Below, piece by piece: positions 9,095 to 17,925 of a stretch of 64,000 nucleotides of DNA. Made by a program: the position numbers and the translations under genes. Origin of the DNA: JAHZKN01 sp965250205 (GTDB lineage: Bacteria > Pseudomonadota > Alphaproteobacteria > Rhizobiales > Hyphomicrobiaceae); the NCBI GenBank assembly GCA_965250205.1, contig CBDFNK010000020.1, positions 168,931 to 232,930 of the forward strand, in the 5' to 3' direction. Numbering within the stretch: position 1 is the stretch's first letter; each line of letters begins with the position of its first letter. The notes below the pieces were generated by a model that did no database searches, was not told the DNA's origin, and worked only from the letters and a program-made list of their open reading frames with translations.

Positions 9095-9763
9095 TTAGGC
9101 CTGCCTTAATTCAGTGGACGAAAGGGTGTTTTGTGGGGAGGTGAGGTAGCTCCAGGTTGGAGTTGGTGCTCGACTCAGACTGGCGGCCTGGATCTCAGGC
9201 AGGCGACAGCTGGCAAAGGCTTTTGCTGTTTTCGATGACATCGCTGCAAGCCGCCATCCAGGACGATCGATAACTGCGATTGGCAGTGCATCAATAATCG
9301 CCTGCCAGTCGTGCCAACGGTGAAAATTGACGAGCCCATCACCACCCATCAACCATACGAATTGTGTGGTCGGTCGCTGAGTCAAGAGCAGAGCAATTGT
9401 GTTGGCGGTATAGGCATCGGGCAAGTGTTGCTCAAAGCCGGTCACGATGATGCGATTATCATCGATCACATCACGACACCACGCCATACGGTGCTGAACA
9501 GAGGGCAGGCCATCAATTGTCTTCAGAGGATTTCCAGGTGTTACCAGCCACCAAATACGGTCAAGCTGCAGGCGTTTCAGCGCGGTCTTTGACGCATCGA
9601 CGTGGCCCTTATGCGGTGGGTTGAAAGTCCCGCCGAGCAAGCCAATGCGGTTACCTGAGTAAGACGGAGGTGTATCAGATGGAAGAAGGTGCAATCGGGT
9701 GTCTCGAGGTGTGAAACTTTGATCTAGCGCTTTCGCATGTCGTTGATGCTCTAAATGGCACAA
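9095..9763 (-). CDS. nadD: Nicotinate-nucleotide adenylyltransferase NadD
   Basis: 222 residues; the family core starts at about residue 40 with IGLLGGTFNPPHKGHVD, the nucleotidyl-transferase H-x-G-H-like site, followed by WWLVTPGNPLK, QFVWLMGGDGL and a C-terminal STELR motif (the usual S-S-T-x-I-R). It adenylates nicotinate mononucleotide in NAD synthesis. The first ~35 residues are not conserved, so translation may start later than 9763. The family order proBA-nadD-rsfS-rlmH is kept. Stop is TAA. Confidence 0.93.
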   Translation of the reverse strand: MCHLEHQRHAKALDQSFTPRDTRLHLLPSDTPPSYSGNRIGLLGGTFNPPHKGHVDASKTALKRLQLDRIWWLVTPGNPLKTIDGLPSVQHRMAWCRDVIDDNRIIVTGFEQHLPDAYTANTIALLLTQRPTTQFVWLMGGDGLVNFHRWHDWQAIIDALPIAVIDRPGWRLAAMSSKTAKAFASCRLPEIQAASLSRAPTPTWSYLTSPQNTLSSTELRQA

Positions 9764-10178
9764 AAGCGGTCGTCCGCCAATCTGTCCTGGAAATTCAGCC
9801 CTTGAATGTCAGATATTTGGGCTCGTTCTAGGCTCGCAATAGACGCCTGAAAGTACGGGCTGGAAGAAATATACGCCATTTTTGCCTGCGCAAACTCATA
9901 TAAAGGCGCACAACATGCACGCGGAAGCACTGGCGGCTATGTCGCGGACACCGATGACTACGACAATTTCCTCAATGGCTGGCATTGTGTTGTCAAAGGT
10001 CCATTTAATAAAAAGCATAGAGCCAAACGCAAAGCCAATCGCGGTGGCGGTTATGTGAAGTACAGCTGCTTCCACGGTTAGGGTGCGTCGCGTACTGTCT
10101 TAGGTAAAACACCCCGCATTCAGGACGGAATGTGGGATGTTTCCGTACCAACTATTTTTGAAGCAAAGCAGCTATGAT
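9764..10178. other. Gap between nadD and proA with a possible gene remnant
   Basis: On the plus strand a frame without a normal start runs from about 9852 to TAG at 10081. Its end is protein-like, with GGYVADTDDYDNFLNGWHC and a basic, Gly-rich tail ending YVKYSCFHG. No ATG or GTG opens it, so it is best read as a decayed fragment of an exported or basic small protein. Nothing else is recognised here. Confidence 0.35.
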
Positions 10179-11483
10179 CTACTTTGCCCGCGTCTGACCT
10201 GTTCCACGCACGATGTATTTAAAGCTGGTCAGTTGCTCGACGCCGACGGGGCCGCGGGCATGCATCTTACCGGTTGCGATGCCGATTTCTGCGCCCATGC
10301 CAAATTCACCGCCATCGGCAAATTGTGTCGAGGCGTTGTGCATCACAATCGCAGAATCAACGTGATTGAGGAATCGTTCCGCCGTGCCATAACATTCGGT
10401 GAGGATGGCATCGGTGTGCTGCGAGCTGTACTTGGCAATATGGTCGACGGCACCATCAACTCCATCGACAGTTTTAACAGCGACGATGGCATCGAGAAAT
10501 TCGTGTCCAAAATCGTTCGCGCTTGCTGGGATGACACGTCGGTCGACGTCTTGTGCTGTAGTATCACCGCGCACTTCGCAGCCCGCATCAAGTAGGCCTT
10601 TGACGATTGGTGTCACATAATCTTCATGCGCACCTGAATCGATGAGCACACACTCTGTAGCACCACAAATACCTGTTCGGCGCATCTTGGCGTTGACAAC
10701 GATATCGACCGCATCATCAAGATCGGCACCGCGATCAACATAGGTGTGGCAGATGCCTTCAAGGTGGGCGAACACGGGCACGCGGGCTTCGCTCTGTACT
10801 CGTGCAACAAGACTTTTGCCCCCGCGTGGCACGATAACGTCGATGCTACCGTCTAACCCTCCCAACATATGGCCAACGGCGGCGCGATCTGTCGTTGGAA
10901 CCAGCTGAACGGCAGCTTCAGGTAGCTCTGCTTGACGGAGACCGTGGCGGAGTGAGGCGAGAATTGCGGTGCTGGAGTGATAGCTGTCAGACCCGCCGCG
11001 CAGAATTGCTGCGTTGCCTGCTTTGAGACAGAGCGCACCTGCATCAGCGGTGACGTTGGGTCGGCTTTCATAAATAATGCCGATCACACCGAGTGGCACG
11101 CGCACGCGTTCTATTTTCAATCCATTGGGGCGCGTCCATTCGGCTAAAGTTGTGCCAACCGGGTCTTCGAGTTTAGCAATCGCTTCGAGGCCCAGAGCTA
11201 TACCCTCAACACGCTTTTCATCAAGCAGGAGTCTATCAATAAAAGATGATGGGCGTTCGGCCTCTTTTGCTGCCGCTATATCTTTGGCGTTGGCGGTGAT
11301 GATATCGCAGACATGGGCACGCAAATGCGCGGCTGCAGCGTTGAGGGCAAGGTCTTTAGCTTCGCGCGGGCTTTGCGCCATGGTGCGTGCGGCCGCGCGT
11401 GCGGCCTGACCCAGCTCAGTCATGACGGCGCGCGTGTTATTCGTTTCTTCAATGTCTAAAATCATGGGTGTTGCGTCGCTCAT
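10179..11483 (-). CDS. proA: Gamma-glutamyl phosphate reductase ProA
   Basis: 434 residues, full length. The aldehyde-dehydrogenase-like fold shows VPLGVIGIIYESRPNVT, the nucleotide-loop segment LKAGNAAILRGGSDS, and the catalytic Cys in RRTGICGATECVLID. It reduces gamma-glutamyl phosphate to glutamate semialdehyde, the second step of proline synthesis. proB lies upstream on the same strand with a 144-bp spacer carrying palindromic repeats. Stop is TAG. Confidence 0.97.
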   Translation of the reverse strand: MSDATPMILDIEETNNTRAVMTELGQAARAAARTMAQSPREAKDLALNAAAAHLRAHVCDIITANAKDIAAAKEAERPSSFIDRLLLDEKRVEGIALGLEAIAKLEDPVGTTLAEWTRPNGLKIERVRVPLGVIGIIYESRPNVTADAGALCLKAGNAAILRGGSDSYHSSTAILASLRHGLRQAELPEAAVQLVPTTDRAAVGHMLGGLDGSIDVIVPRGGKSLVARVQSEARVPVFAHLEGICHTYVDRGADLDDAVDIVVNAKMRRTGICGATECVLIDSGAHEDYVTPIVKGLLDAGCEVRGDTTAQDVDRRVIPASANDFGHEFLDAIVAVKTVDGVDGAVDHIAKYSSQHTDAILTECYGTAERFLNHVDSAIVMHNASTQFADGGEFGMGAEIGIATGKMHARGPVGVEQLTSFKYIVRGTGQTRAK

Positions 11484-11499
11484 GATGTTCTCGCTCTAG

Positions 11500-11630
11500 A
11501 TCAATCTGCTTTAAATCGATTCTGATTTAAAGCAGATAATTTGATCTATTTAACCAACACAAGCTTGCGCAGTGCTGGGCATCAAGGTGTTAGAGCATGC
11601 CTCACGTTTATTCAAAAGCAGGATGCTCTA
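11500..11630. repeat. Two intergenic palindromes between proB and proA
   Basis: ATCTGCTTTAAATCGATT / TGATTTAAAGCAGAT near 11503-11535 is a strong inverted repeat. TAGAGCAT (11591) and ATGCTCTA (11623-11630) form a type B palindrome whose last three bases are the proB stop codon on the minus strand. Confidence 0.75.
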
Positions 11631-12764
11631 GGCTTTGTCAAAGGCCAAGTCACTATTATGGATAAAGGCATCTCCAAATCTATAGCCGAGAATGTCTTCG
11701 ATTTCATCGCTTTGTCGTCCGATGAGGCGTTTGGCGTCTGCATGGTTATAGCCAGCCAATCCCCGACCCAGCTCGTGTCCATCTTGAGCGCGAATGATCA
11801 CGGCATCGCCGCGATCAAAATTGCCCTCAACATCCGTCATGCCAGCGGGCAAAAGAGAGTTGCCATTGGTCAAGGCCTTTATTGCCCCGTCATCCACTGT
11901 GACCGCGCCTTGCGGCTCCAATTGGCTGGCAATCCATTTTTTCTTAGCCGTAACGGGATCAGAAGAGGTGAGGAACCAGGTGCATTTTGCTCCATCTGAG
12001 ATAGCCTTTAAGGGATGGCCAACATGGCCTGAAGCTATCACCATGTGAATACCAGCGATGCGCGCAACGTGGGCGGCTTCGATCTTGGTTTTCATGCCAC
12101 CCTTTGAGAGTTCGGTTCCGGCATCGCCTGCCATGTCATCTATCTCAGGTGTAATCTCTTTAACGACGGGTATGTGTTCTGCATCAGGATTTTGATCGGG
12201 TGGCGCGGTATAGAGACCGTCGACATCTGACAAGAGAACCAGACAATCCGCTGACACCATGGCAGCCACGCGCGCCGACAAACGATCGTTATCACCGTAG
12301 CGAATCTCGGCTGAGGCAACGGTGTCATTTTCATTGATCACGGGAAGAGCACCAAGAAGAAGCAATTCCTGCAAGGTGTGGCGCGCATTGAGATAACGTC
12401 GGCGTTTTTCGGTATCTCCAAGCGTCAATAAAACCTGGGCGGTTTGCAGCCCATAGATAGCAGCGAGTTTTTGGTAGGCATGAGCAAGCGTGATTTGACC
12501 AACGGCGGCGGCGGCTTGCGATTGCTTCAATTTCAGCGGACCGGCTGGTAGTTCCAGCTTGCCGCGTCCAAGTGCGACCGCACCAGATGAGACCAGAACG
12601 ATCTCTTTGCCGGCATCTCTAAGCTCTGCAACATCAGCCAAAATGGAAGCCAGCCATGCTTCTTTGAGCGCACCAGTTCCCTGTTCGGTCAAAAGAGCAG
12701 AGCCGATTTTTACGACTATTCGTTTGGCGTTCAGCCATTCTGGGCGTTGGTTTGGCGCGGTCAT
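11628..12764 (-). CDS. proB: Glutamate 5-kinase ProB
   Basis: 378 residues: an amino-acid-kinase domain (RIVVKIGSALLT, VLVSSGAVALGRGKLEL, NENDTVA, LLSDVDGLY, GTELSKGGMKTKIEAA) and a C-terminal PUA domain (FDRGDAVIIRAQDGHELGRGLAGYNHADAKRLIG). It phosphorylates glutamate as the first, feedback-controlled step of proline synthesis. In relatives obgE usually precedes proB; here a four-gene block intervenes. The TAG stop is contributed by a palindromic intergenic repeat. Confidence 0.97.
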   Translation of the reverse strand: MTAPNQRPEWLNAKRIVVKIGSALLTEQGTGALKEAWLASILADVAELRDAGKEIVLVSSGAVALGRGKLELPAGPLKLKQSQAAAAVGQITLAHAYQKLAAIYGLQTAQVLLTLGDTEKRRRYLNARHTLQELLLLGALPVINENDTVASAEIRYGDNDRLSARVAAMVSADCLVLLSDVDGLYTAPPDQNPDAEHIPVVKEITPEIDDMAGDAGTELSKGGMKTKIEAAHVARIAGIHMVIASGHVGHPLKAISDGAKCTWFLTSSDPVTAKKKWIASQLEPQGAVTVDDGAIKALTNGNSLLPAGMTDVEGNFDRGDAVIIRAQDGHELGRGLAGYNHADAKRLIGRQSDEIEDILGYRFGDAFIHNSDLAFDKA

Positions 12765-12955
12765 CGATCTTGACGGTTGGCGGTTTACTTTAGCTCTTCA
12801 GATGCGCCAAAGCGGTGCCACGCCCTTTGCAGGGGGCGACGGCAACTCAGACCGCGCTGAAGTTCAGGGCGATCATACAAGGGGCAGGGTGGACAAATAA
12901 AGCCCTATCCGCTGTGGTGTTTTGGCAAATTGTGCCAGATCATGCGTGTCGCGTC

Positions 12956-13555
12956 CTAGCTGTTGCGAATTTTGTCAGCGCGCTGGTAGGCAGGGCGATC
13001 AACCACACGCGCAAAATAATCTGCGACAGGGCCCGTGGGCAGTTCCCACCCAGGCCCGTTTTGCGCCCACTTGCCACAATGGCCGAGCAAAAGATCTGGC
13101 ACAGTGAAGTCATCGCCCATGACATAGGGCTTGTCACCGAGGCGCTCACCGAATGCGGAAATTGCATTTTTGAAATCATAAGCACAGGCTTTTTGTGCGG
13201 CTTCACTACGGTACTCTTCAGGCAATACAAAATCGTGTTTGGCGTAAACCCATAGTGGTAATTCTATGTCGTCCATAGTAAACTGTGTCCAGCTGTCTTG
13301 TTGCGCGCGTTCGATAGACCCGGCGGGCGATGTCAATTTCCCGTGCTTGTCGGCCAGGAACTGACAGATCGCAACAGAGTCGATAATGACATCGTCGCCA
13401 ACTTTCAGAGCCGGAACTTTGCCGGATGGATTAAATTTTTTTGCTTCATCGCTGCGCGGTGCGGCGGGGTTGATTTCATATGCGACACCTAACTCTTCGA
13501 GCATCCACAAAACACGGAATGCACGCGTCTTTGGAAAACCAATCAGTGTGTACAT
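12956..13555 (-). CDS. Glutathione S-transferase family protein
   Basis: The start was set at ATG 13555 (MYTLIGFPKTRAFRVLWML), which has AAAGGG upstream and matches family N-termini; the longer frame to 13759 adds an unrelated hydrophobic leader. About 199 residues: a thioredoxin-like GSH domain with NPSGKVPALKVGDDVIIDSVAI (cis-Pro and Glu/Asp-Ser GSH contact) and an all-helical C-terminal domain with the N-capping VPDLLLGHC. It is divergent with the upstream MAPEG gene, a second membrane GSH-related family, which suggests a shared detoxification role. Stop is TAG. Confidence 0.88.
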   Translation of the reverse strand: MYTLIGFPKTRAFRVLWMLEELGVAYEINPAAPRSDEAKKFNPSGKVPALKVGDDVIIDSVAICQFLADKHGKLTSPAGSIERAQQDSWTQFTMDDIELPLWVYAKHDFVLPEEYRSEAAQKACAYDFKNAISAFGERLGDKPYVMGDDFTVPDLLLGHCGKWAQNGPGWELPTGPVADYFARVVDRPAYQRADKIRNS

Positions 13556-13793
13556 GGGGCACCCTTTTTGAGTTGCTCTGTTGTCGGTCGATTGAAATGC
13601 AAAACCTATTACAATTGCAAGCCCCAAACAGATGAGTGTTGGATAATTCCATTTCAAGTGTTTTGGTTCGTGTTGTTTCAGCTTTTCGCAATCCTGCGTG
13701 AATGATAATAAACACGAACGCAACAGTAAAAAAGTTGCGATGGGAAAACGATCCGACATTGATAGAACAAAAATTATAAATGGGAGATATGCT

Positions 13794-14213
13794 GTGACCG
13801 ATGCTCTTTACTGGTTAGTGTTGTCTGCGATTGCGACAACATTTTTTGCACTACCTTACGTCATTGAACGCATTGGGCGTGTAGGGTTTATGTCTGCACT
13901 TGGTTATTCAAATTACGGAACAGGTGGCTTTGAGCAACCTGAAGAACAACCTGCCGCTTGGGCCAAGCGCGCCTATGCGGCCCACCGCAATGCGCTTGAA
14001 AGTTTGCCAATCCTCGCAGCTCTGGTGCTGACATCACATATAACCACACTTGCCGCTGCGACGGTTGTGGTGGCCGCCAAGATCTACTTCTTCGCCCGCC
14101 TTGGGCATTATGTGGTCTATCTTTTGGGCATTCCAGTTCTGAGGACTCTGACTTTCTTCGTGGCGCTGGGATGTTTACTGGCCATGGGTTTTGCCTTGCT
14201 CGGTTTGATTTAA
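13794..14213 (+). CDS. MAPEG family membrane protein
   Basis: The frame is open from 13698, but GTG 13794 has GGGAGA six bases upstream and begins right before the first membrane helix, giving 139 residues, the usual family length. Four hydrophobic helices are visible, with the family motif RAYAAHRNALESLPILAALVL between helices 1 and 2 and ARLGHYVVYLLGIPVLRTL near the end. MAPEG proteins are microsomal glutathione transferase or eicosanoid-enzyme relatives. It is divergent from the GST gene. Stop is TAA. Confidence 0.85.
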   Translation: MTDALYWLVLSAIATTFFALPYVIERIGRVGFMSALGYSNYGTGGFEQPEEQPAAWAKRAYAAHRNALESLPILAALVLTSHITTLAAATVVVAAKIYFFARLGHYVVYLLGIPVLRTLTFFVALGCLLAMGFALLGLI

Positions 14214-14341
14214 GCAGAGTTTGGGTGCTGGAGGTGTTGAGGATGAGGAGAAGCGTGCGCTGAGCTCTGGTGTTGCAACTGTGATTGGTCTAGATCTCTC
14301 AGCAATGATTGATCAGCGTCTTACAAGCGGGAAACTTTCAA

Positions 14342-15652
14342 ATGCGCACACTTCTCCGGTCCTGGTTCAGCCTCAACATGCTGCAGCAGCTTGGTATTGC
14401 CGTCGTCGTCGGCGCCTTTGTCGGATATTTTTTTCCAGCAGTTGGTCCAGCGATTAAGCCGCTTGGCGACATTGTTCTGCGCTTGATCAAGATGATCATC
14501 GTGCCGTTGATCTTTGCATCCATTGCAATGTCGGTATTGGAGCTCAAAGAAGTTGGCAAAGCGGCCCGCGTTGGTGGCCTATCGTTTGGTCTTTATTTAT
14601 TGACAACGTTATTCGCCACTTTGATTGCTGTGACGGTTGCTGGCATCGCATTTCAATACATTGATATTCCCGTTGCCGATCAGTTGCCTGCTGGTGACAT
14701 CACTAAGATTACTCAGGGTGCCAATAATTATGCTGGTTTCTGGGGTACGATCTTCACGATTATTCCTGACAACCTCCTTAAAGCTTTTGTTGAAGGCAAC
14801 ACGTTAGCTGCCATTGTGTTTGCGGTCGCAGTTGGCATGCTGATCCTTGTCATGAAAACAGGTGAAGACAGTGCCCATGGCGAGCTTCTGGAAAAGATGC
14901 TGCGCGCTATCACACGGTTGATCTACCGCTTTATCGATTATGTCATTCGCTTGATGCCGTTCGCGGTCTTTGCATTTATCGCCTGGATGGTTGCGACACA
15001 AGATTATAAGGTGTTTTCTGCTCTGGCCCAGATGTTGGCGGTTGGCTTCCTGGCGCTGGCACTGCATGTAGTCCTGACCTACGGCGGTATGCTCAAACTT
15101 TTTGGCCGCGTGAGTTTTCGCACTTTCCTGCGCAAAATTGCACCGGTGCAACTGTTCGCGTTTTCTTCCGCTTCAAGTGCGGCCACCATTCCGCTTAACG
15201 AGCGCGTGCTGCAACAGAAAATGGGTGTTTCACGCGAGACCTCAAGTTTTACTGTGCCGTTTGGTGCGACCGTGAACATGGATGGTACGGCTATAGCCCA
15301 ATGCACGTACGCAATTTTCATAGCGCACATGTTTAATGTTGATCTGACATTGGGGCACTATGCGCTGCTGGCCGTGATGTCGTCGGTTGTCTCTGTGGGT
15401 GTCGCCGCTGTTCCTAGTGCATCGTTAGTCACGCTCTCCGTCGTGCTCGGTGTTGTCGGCATACCCGTTGAGGGCATCGGCTATATTCTCGCGACAGATC
15501 GCTTGTTTGATATGGCACGCACAGCCGTCAACGTAACCGGTGACGCGACGGTCTCGTTGGTTGTCGATCGCTTAGAGGGCCGCTTTGACGATACGATGTA
15601 TGAGACGCCTGCCGATCAATTGGAGCTCGAAGTTGCGAGCGCTATAGATTAG
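14342..15652 (+). CDS. Dicarboxylate/amino acid:cation (DAACS) symporter
   Basis: The preferred start is ATG 14342; a TTG at 14309 is also in frame. About 436 residues with the DAACS pattern: several membrane helices, the serine-rich re-entrant loop FSSASSAATIPL, and the substrate/Na+ motif PFGATVNMDGTAIAQCTYAIF, then the second hairpin PSASLVTLSVVL and the late TAVNVTGDATVSLVV. It should import glutamate, aspartate or C4-dicarboxylates with Na+ or H+. Stop is TAG, just before a type A palindrome. Confidence 0.92.
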   Translation: MRTLLRSWFSLNMLQQLGIAVVVGAFVGYFFPAVGPAIKPLGDIVLRLIKMIIVPLIFASIAMSVLELKEVGKAARVGGLSFGLYLLTTLFATLIAVTVAGIAFQYIDIPVADQLPAGDITKITQGANNYAGFWGTIFTIIPDNLLKAFVEGNTLAAIVFAVAVGMLILVMKTGEDSAHGELLEKMLRAITRLIYRFIDYVIRLMPFAVFAFIAWMVATQDYKVFSALAQMLAVGFLALALHVVLTYGGMLKLFGRVSFRTFLRKIAPVQLFAFSSASSAATIPLNERVLQQKMGVSRETSSFTVPFGATVNMDGTAIAQCTYAIFIAHMFNVDLTLGHYALLAVMSSVVSVGVAAVPSASLVTLSVVLGVVGIPVEGIGYILATDRLFDMARTAVNVTGDATVSLVVDRLEGRFDDTMYETPADQLELEVASAID

Positions 15653-15680
15653 CCGCGCTCTTTGCGCAGGCCGTGCACTT

Positions 15681-15780
15681 GATCATGTTCGAGCCAAAAG
15701 TGTGCGCGATTTGGCGCCCTGAACATAATCTAAAAAAGTTAGAGCACACCCACTGATTCAAGCTAGATGTACGTGCTCTA
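15681..15780. repeat. Type A and type B intergenic palindromes in tandem
   Basis: 15681-15730 repeats the type A element seen behind mcd (GATCATGTTCGAGCCAAAAG start). 15740-15780 is a type B palindrome (TAGAGCAC...GTGCTCTA). The final CTA is the minus-strand TAG stop of the reductase gene. Confidence 0.8.
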
Positions 15781-17808
15781 AAGCTGACTTGCGAGCGTTG
15801 AACCTTGCTGAATAGCCCGTTTGGCATCCAGTTCGGCGGCAATATCAGCTCCGCCAATGAGATGAACGTTTGCCCCACCAGCGTTAAGGGCATCGTGCAA
15901 GTCACGGTTGGGCTGTTGCCCGGCGCAGATAACAACAGTGTCAACTTCAAGAACCTGGGGTTGATCCTGCACGCGAATATGAAGCCCATGATCATCAATC
16001 AGATCATAGCTGGCAGAGTGGATCATCTGCACGTTTTTCATCTTCAGTGCTGCGCGATGAATCCAGCCAGTTGTTTTGCCAAGGTTGGCGCCTACTTTGC
16101 CGTCCGATCTTTGCAGAAGAAAGATGTCTCTTGGCGATGGGGCAGGAGTGGGCCCATCAGGTGCAATCCCGCCGCGTGCTTGAGCGGGGTCGATAATGCC
16201 CCATTCGTGCATAAATGCATTGCGGTCGAGGCTTGGGCTTTTGCCTTCGTGTGACAGGAATTCGGCAATATCAAAGCCGATGCCGCCCGCCCCTATGATG
16301 GCAACACGTTTTCCGACATCACAGTTGTTGGCAAGTACATCAATATAGCTGACAACTTTGTTGTGATCGATACCAAGGATGGCTGGAGTGCGCGGCTTAA
16401 CGCCAGTCGCGAGCACAATGCCATCATAGTTTTCATTGACAAGACCTTCGGCAGAAACGGGGGTTTCCAGGTGGAGATGCACCCCATGTTTGTCGATCAT
16501 ACGTGTGAAATAGCGCAGCGTTTCATAAAACTCTTCCTTGCCAGGAATGCGTTTGGCCATATTGAACTGGCCGCCAATTTCTGATGCAGCATCATAAAGG
16601 TCGACCGTATGGCCCCGTTCAGCCAGCACGGTGGCGCACGAAAGACCGGCGGGGCCTGCACCAATCACAGCGTAGCGTTTCGGTGTTTGTGTCTGCGTAT
16701 AATTCAACTCTGTTTCATGGCAGGCGCGTGGATTGAGCAGACAGGAGGCGGTCTTGAGCGAGAAGATGTGATCGAGGCAGGCTTGATTGCAGGCGATGCA
16801 GGTGTTGATCTCATCTTGCCGTCCTTCTTGCGCTTTCAGAACAAACGCAGCATCGGCCAGAAACGGGCGCGCCATGGAGATCATGTCAGCCTGGCCGTCG
16901 GCCAAAACTTGTTCCGCCACTTCAGGCGTGTTGACTCGATTGCCTGTGCACAGCGGAATGGAAACGGTATCGCGCAATTTCTCGGTGACCCAAGTAAACG
17001 CAGCGCGCGGCACCATGGTACCAATCGTCGGAACGCGCGCTTCATGCCAACCGATGCCGCTATTGATGATTGTCGCGCCGGCGTTCTCAATGGCTTTTGC
17101 AAGCGTGGAAATTTCCTGCCACGACTGTCCGTCTTCAATCAGGTCAATGACTGAAAGTCGATAGATAATGATAAAATCAGGTCCGACCGTTTTGCGAACA
17201 CGCGAGATGACTTCGACTGGGAAGCGCATCCTGTTTTCAAATAAGCCACCCCATTCGTCGTCGCGTTTGTTCGTGCGGCTGACTAGAAATTGATTGATCA
17301 GGTAGCCTTCGGATCCCATCACTTCAACACCGTCAAAACCAGCCTCGCGTGCCAGGGAGGCGCACCGTGCAAATGCTTTAATCTGGCGCTCAATGCCAGT
17401 TGGCGAAAGCTTCCAAGGTGTGAATGGTGTTAACGGCGATTTGATCTTGGAGGGTGAGACAGAAAACGGATGATACCCGTAGCGACCCGAGTGCAGGATT
17501 TGCAGGGCAATTTTGCCACCGCTTTGATGGACGGCTGCAGTGACCTCACGCAACCGACGCGCTCCTGACCTGGTGTTCAGCGTTGACGCAAACGGTGCCA
17601 GCCATCCTTCCATGTTGGGCGCGTAGCCACCTGTTACCATCAGGCCGACACCGCCCTCAGCGCGTTCTGCAAAGTAACGGGCGAGGCGTGGAATATTTCG
17701 GCGCTTGTCCTCAAGTCCTGTGTGCATCGAGCCCATCAAGACTCGATTGCGTAGCTTGGTAAAACCGAGGTCGAGCGGTGCAAGAAGGTTGGGATAAGTA
17801 TCGTGCAT
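15778..17808 (-). CDS. NADH:flavin oxidoreductase, 2,4-dienoyl-CoA reductase (FadH) type
   Basis: 676 residues. The N-terminal TIM barrel is of the old-yellow-enzyme type (FMN), with GFDGVEVMGSEGYLINQFLV and SMARPFLADAAFV. The iron-sulfur site follows as CIACNQACLDHIF...CLLNPRAC. The C-terminal half is a two-dinucleotide disulfide-reductase-like module with VIGAGPAGLSCATVLAERG (FAD) and VAIIGAGGIGFDIAEFLS (NAD(P)H). Layout and length match FadH, which removes even-numbered double bonds in unsaturated fatty-acyl-CoAs; trimethylamine dehydrogenase-like relatives are less likely. Its last codon and stop lie in a type B palindrome. Confidence 0.9.
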   Translation of the reverse strand: MHDTYPNLLAPLDLGFTKLRNRVLMGSMHTGLEDKRRNIPRLARYFAERAEGGVGLMVTGGYAPNMEGWLAPFASTLNTRSGARRLREVTAAVHQSGGKIALQILHSGRYGYHPFSVSPSKIKSPLTPFTPWKLSPTGIERQIKAFARCASLAREAGFDGVEVMGSEGYLINQFLVSRTNKRDDEWGGLFENRMRFPVEVISRVRKTVGPDFIIIYRLSVIDLIEDGQSWQEISTLAKAIENAGATIINSGIGWHEARVPTIGTMVPRAAFTWVTEKLRDTVSIPLCTGNRVNTPEVAEQVLADGQADMISMARPFLADAAFVLKAQEGRQDEINTCIACNQACLDHIFSLKTASCLLNPRACHETELNYTQTQTPKRYAVIGAGPAGLSCATVLAERGHTVDLYDAASEIGGQFNMAKRIPGKEEFYETLRYFTRMIDKHGVHLHLETPVSAEGLVNENYDGIVLATGVKPRTPAILGIDHNKVVSYIDVLANNCDVGKRVAIIGAGGIGFDIAEFLSHEGKSPSLDRNAFMHEWGIIDPAQARGGIAPDGPTPAPSPRDIFLLQRSDGKVGANLGKTTGWIHRAALKMKNVQMIHSASYDLIDDHGLHIRVQDQPQVLEVDTVVICAGQQPNRDLHDALNAGGANVHLIGGADIAAELDAKRAIQQGSTLASQL

Positions 17809-17925
17809 TGTCCGCTGGCTTTCAGATTGGCCGATGAGAGGAGAATACTTTCAGACAACCGTCACATCTATGTATAAAGTGCGCAATGCTATTAATTGTA
17901 GGCCGGGTTAGTAGATCGGCTAATT

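Noticed and set aside
13556..13759. N-terminal hydrophobic extension of the GST
   Set aside because: The conserved GST start is at 13555 with a ribosome site; the extension overlaps the divergent control region.
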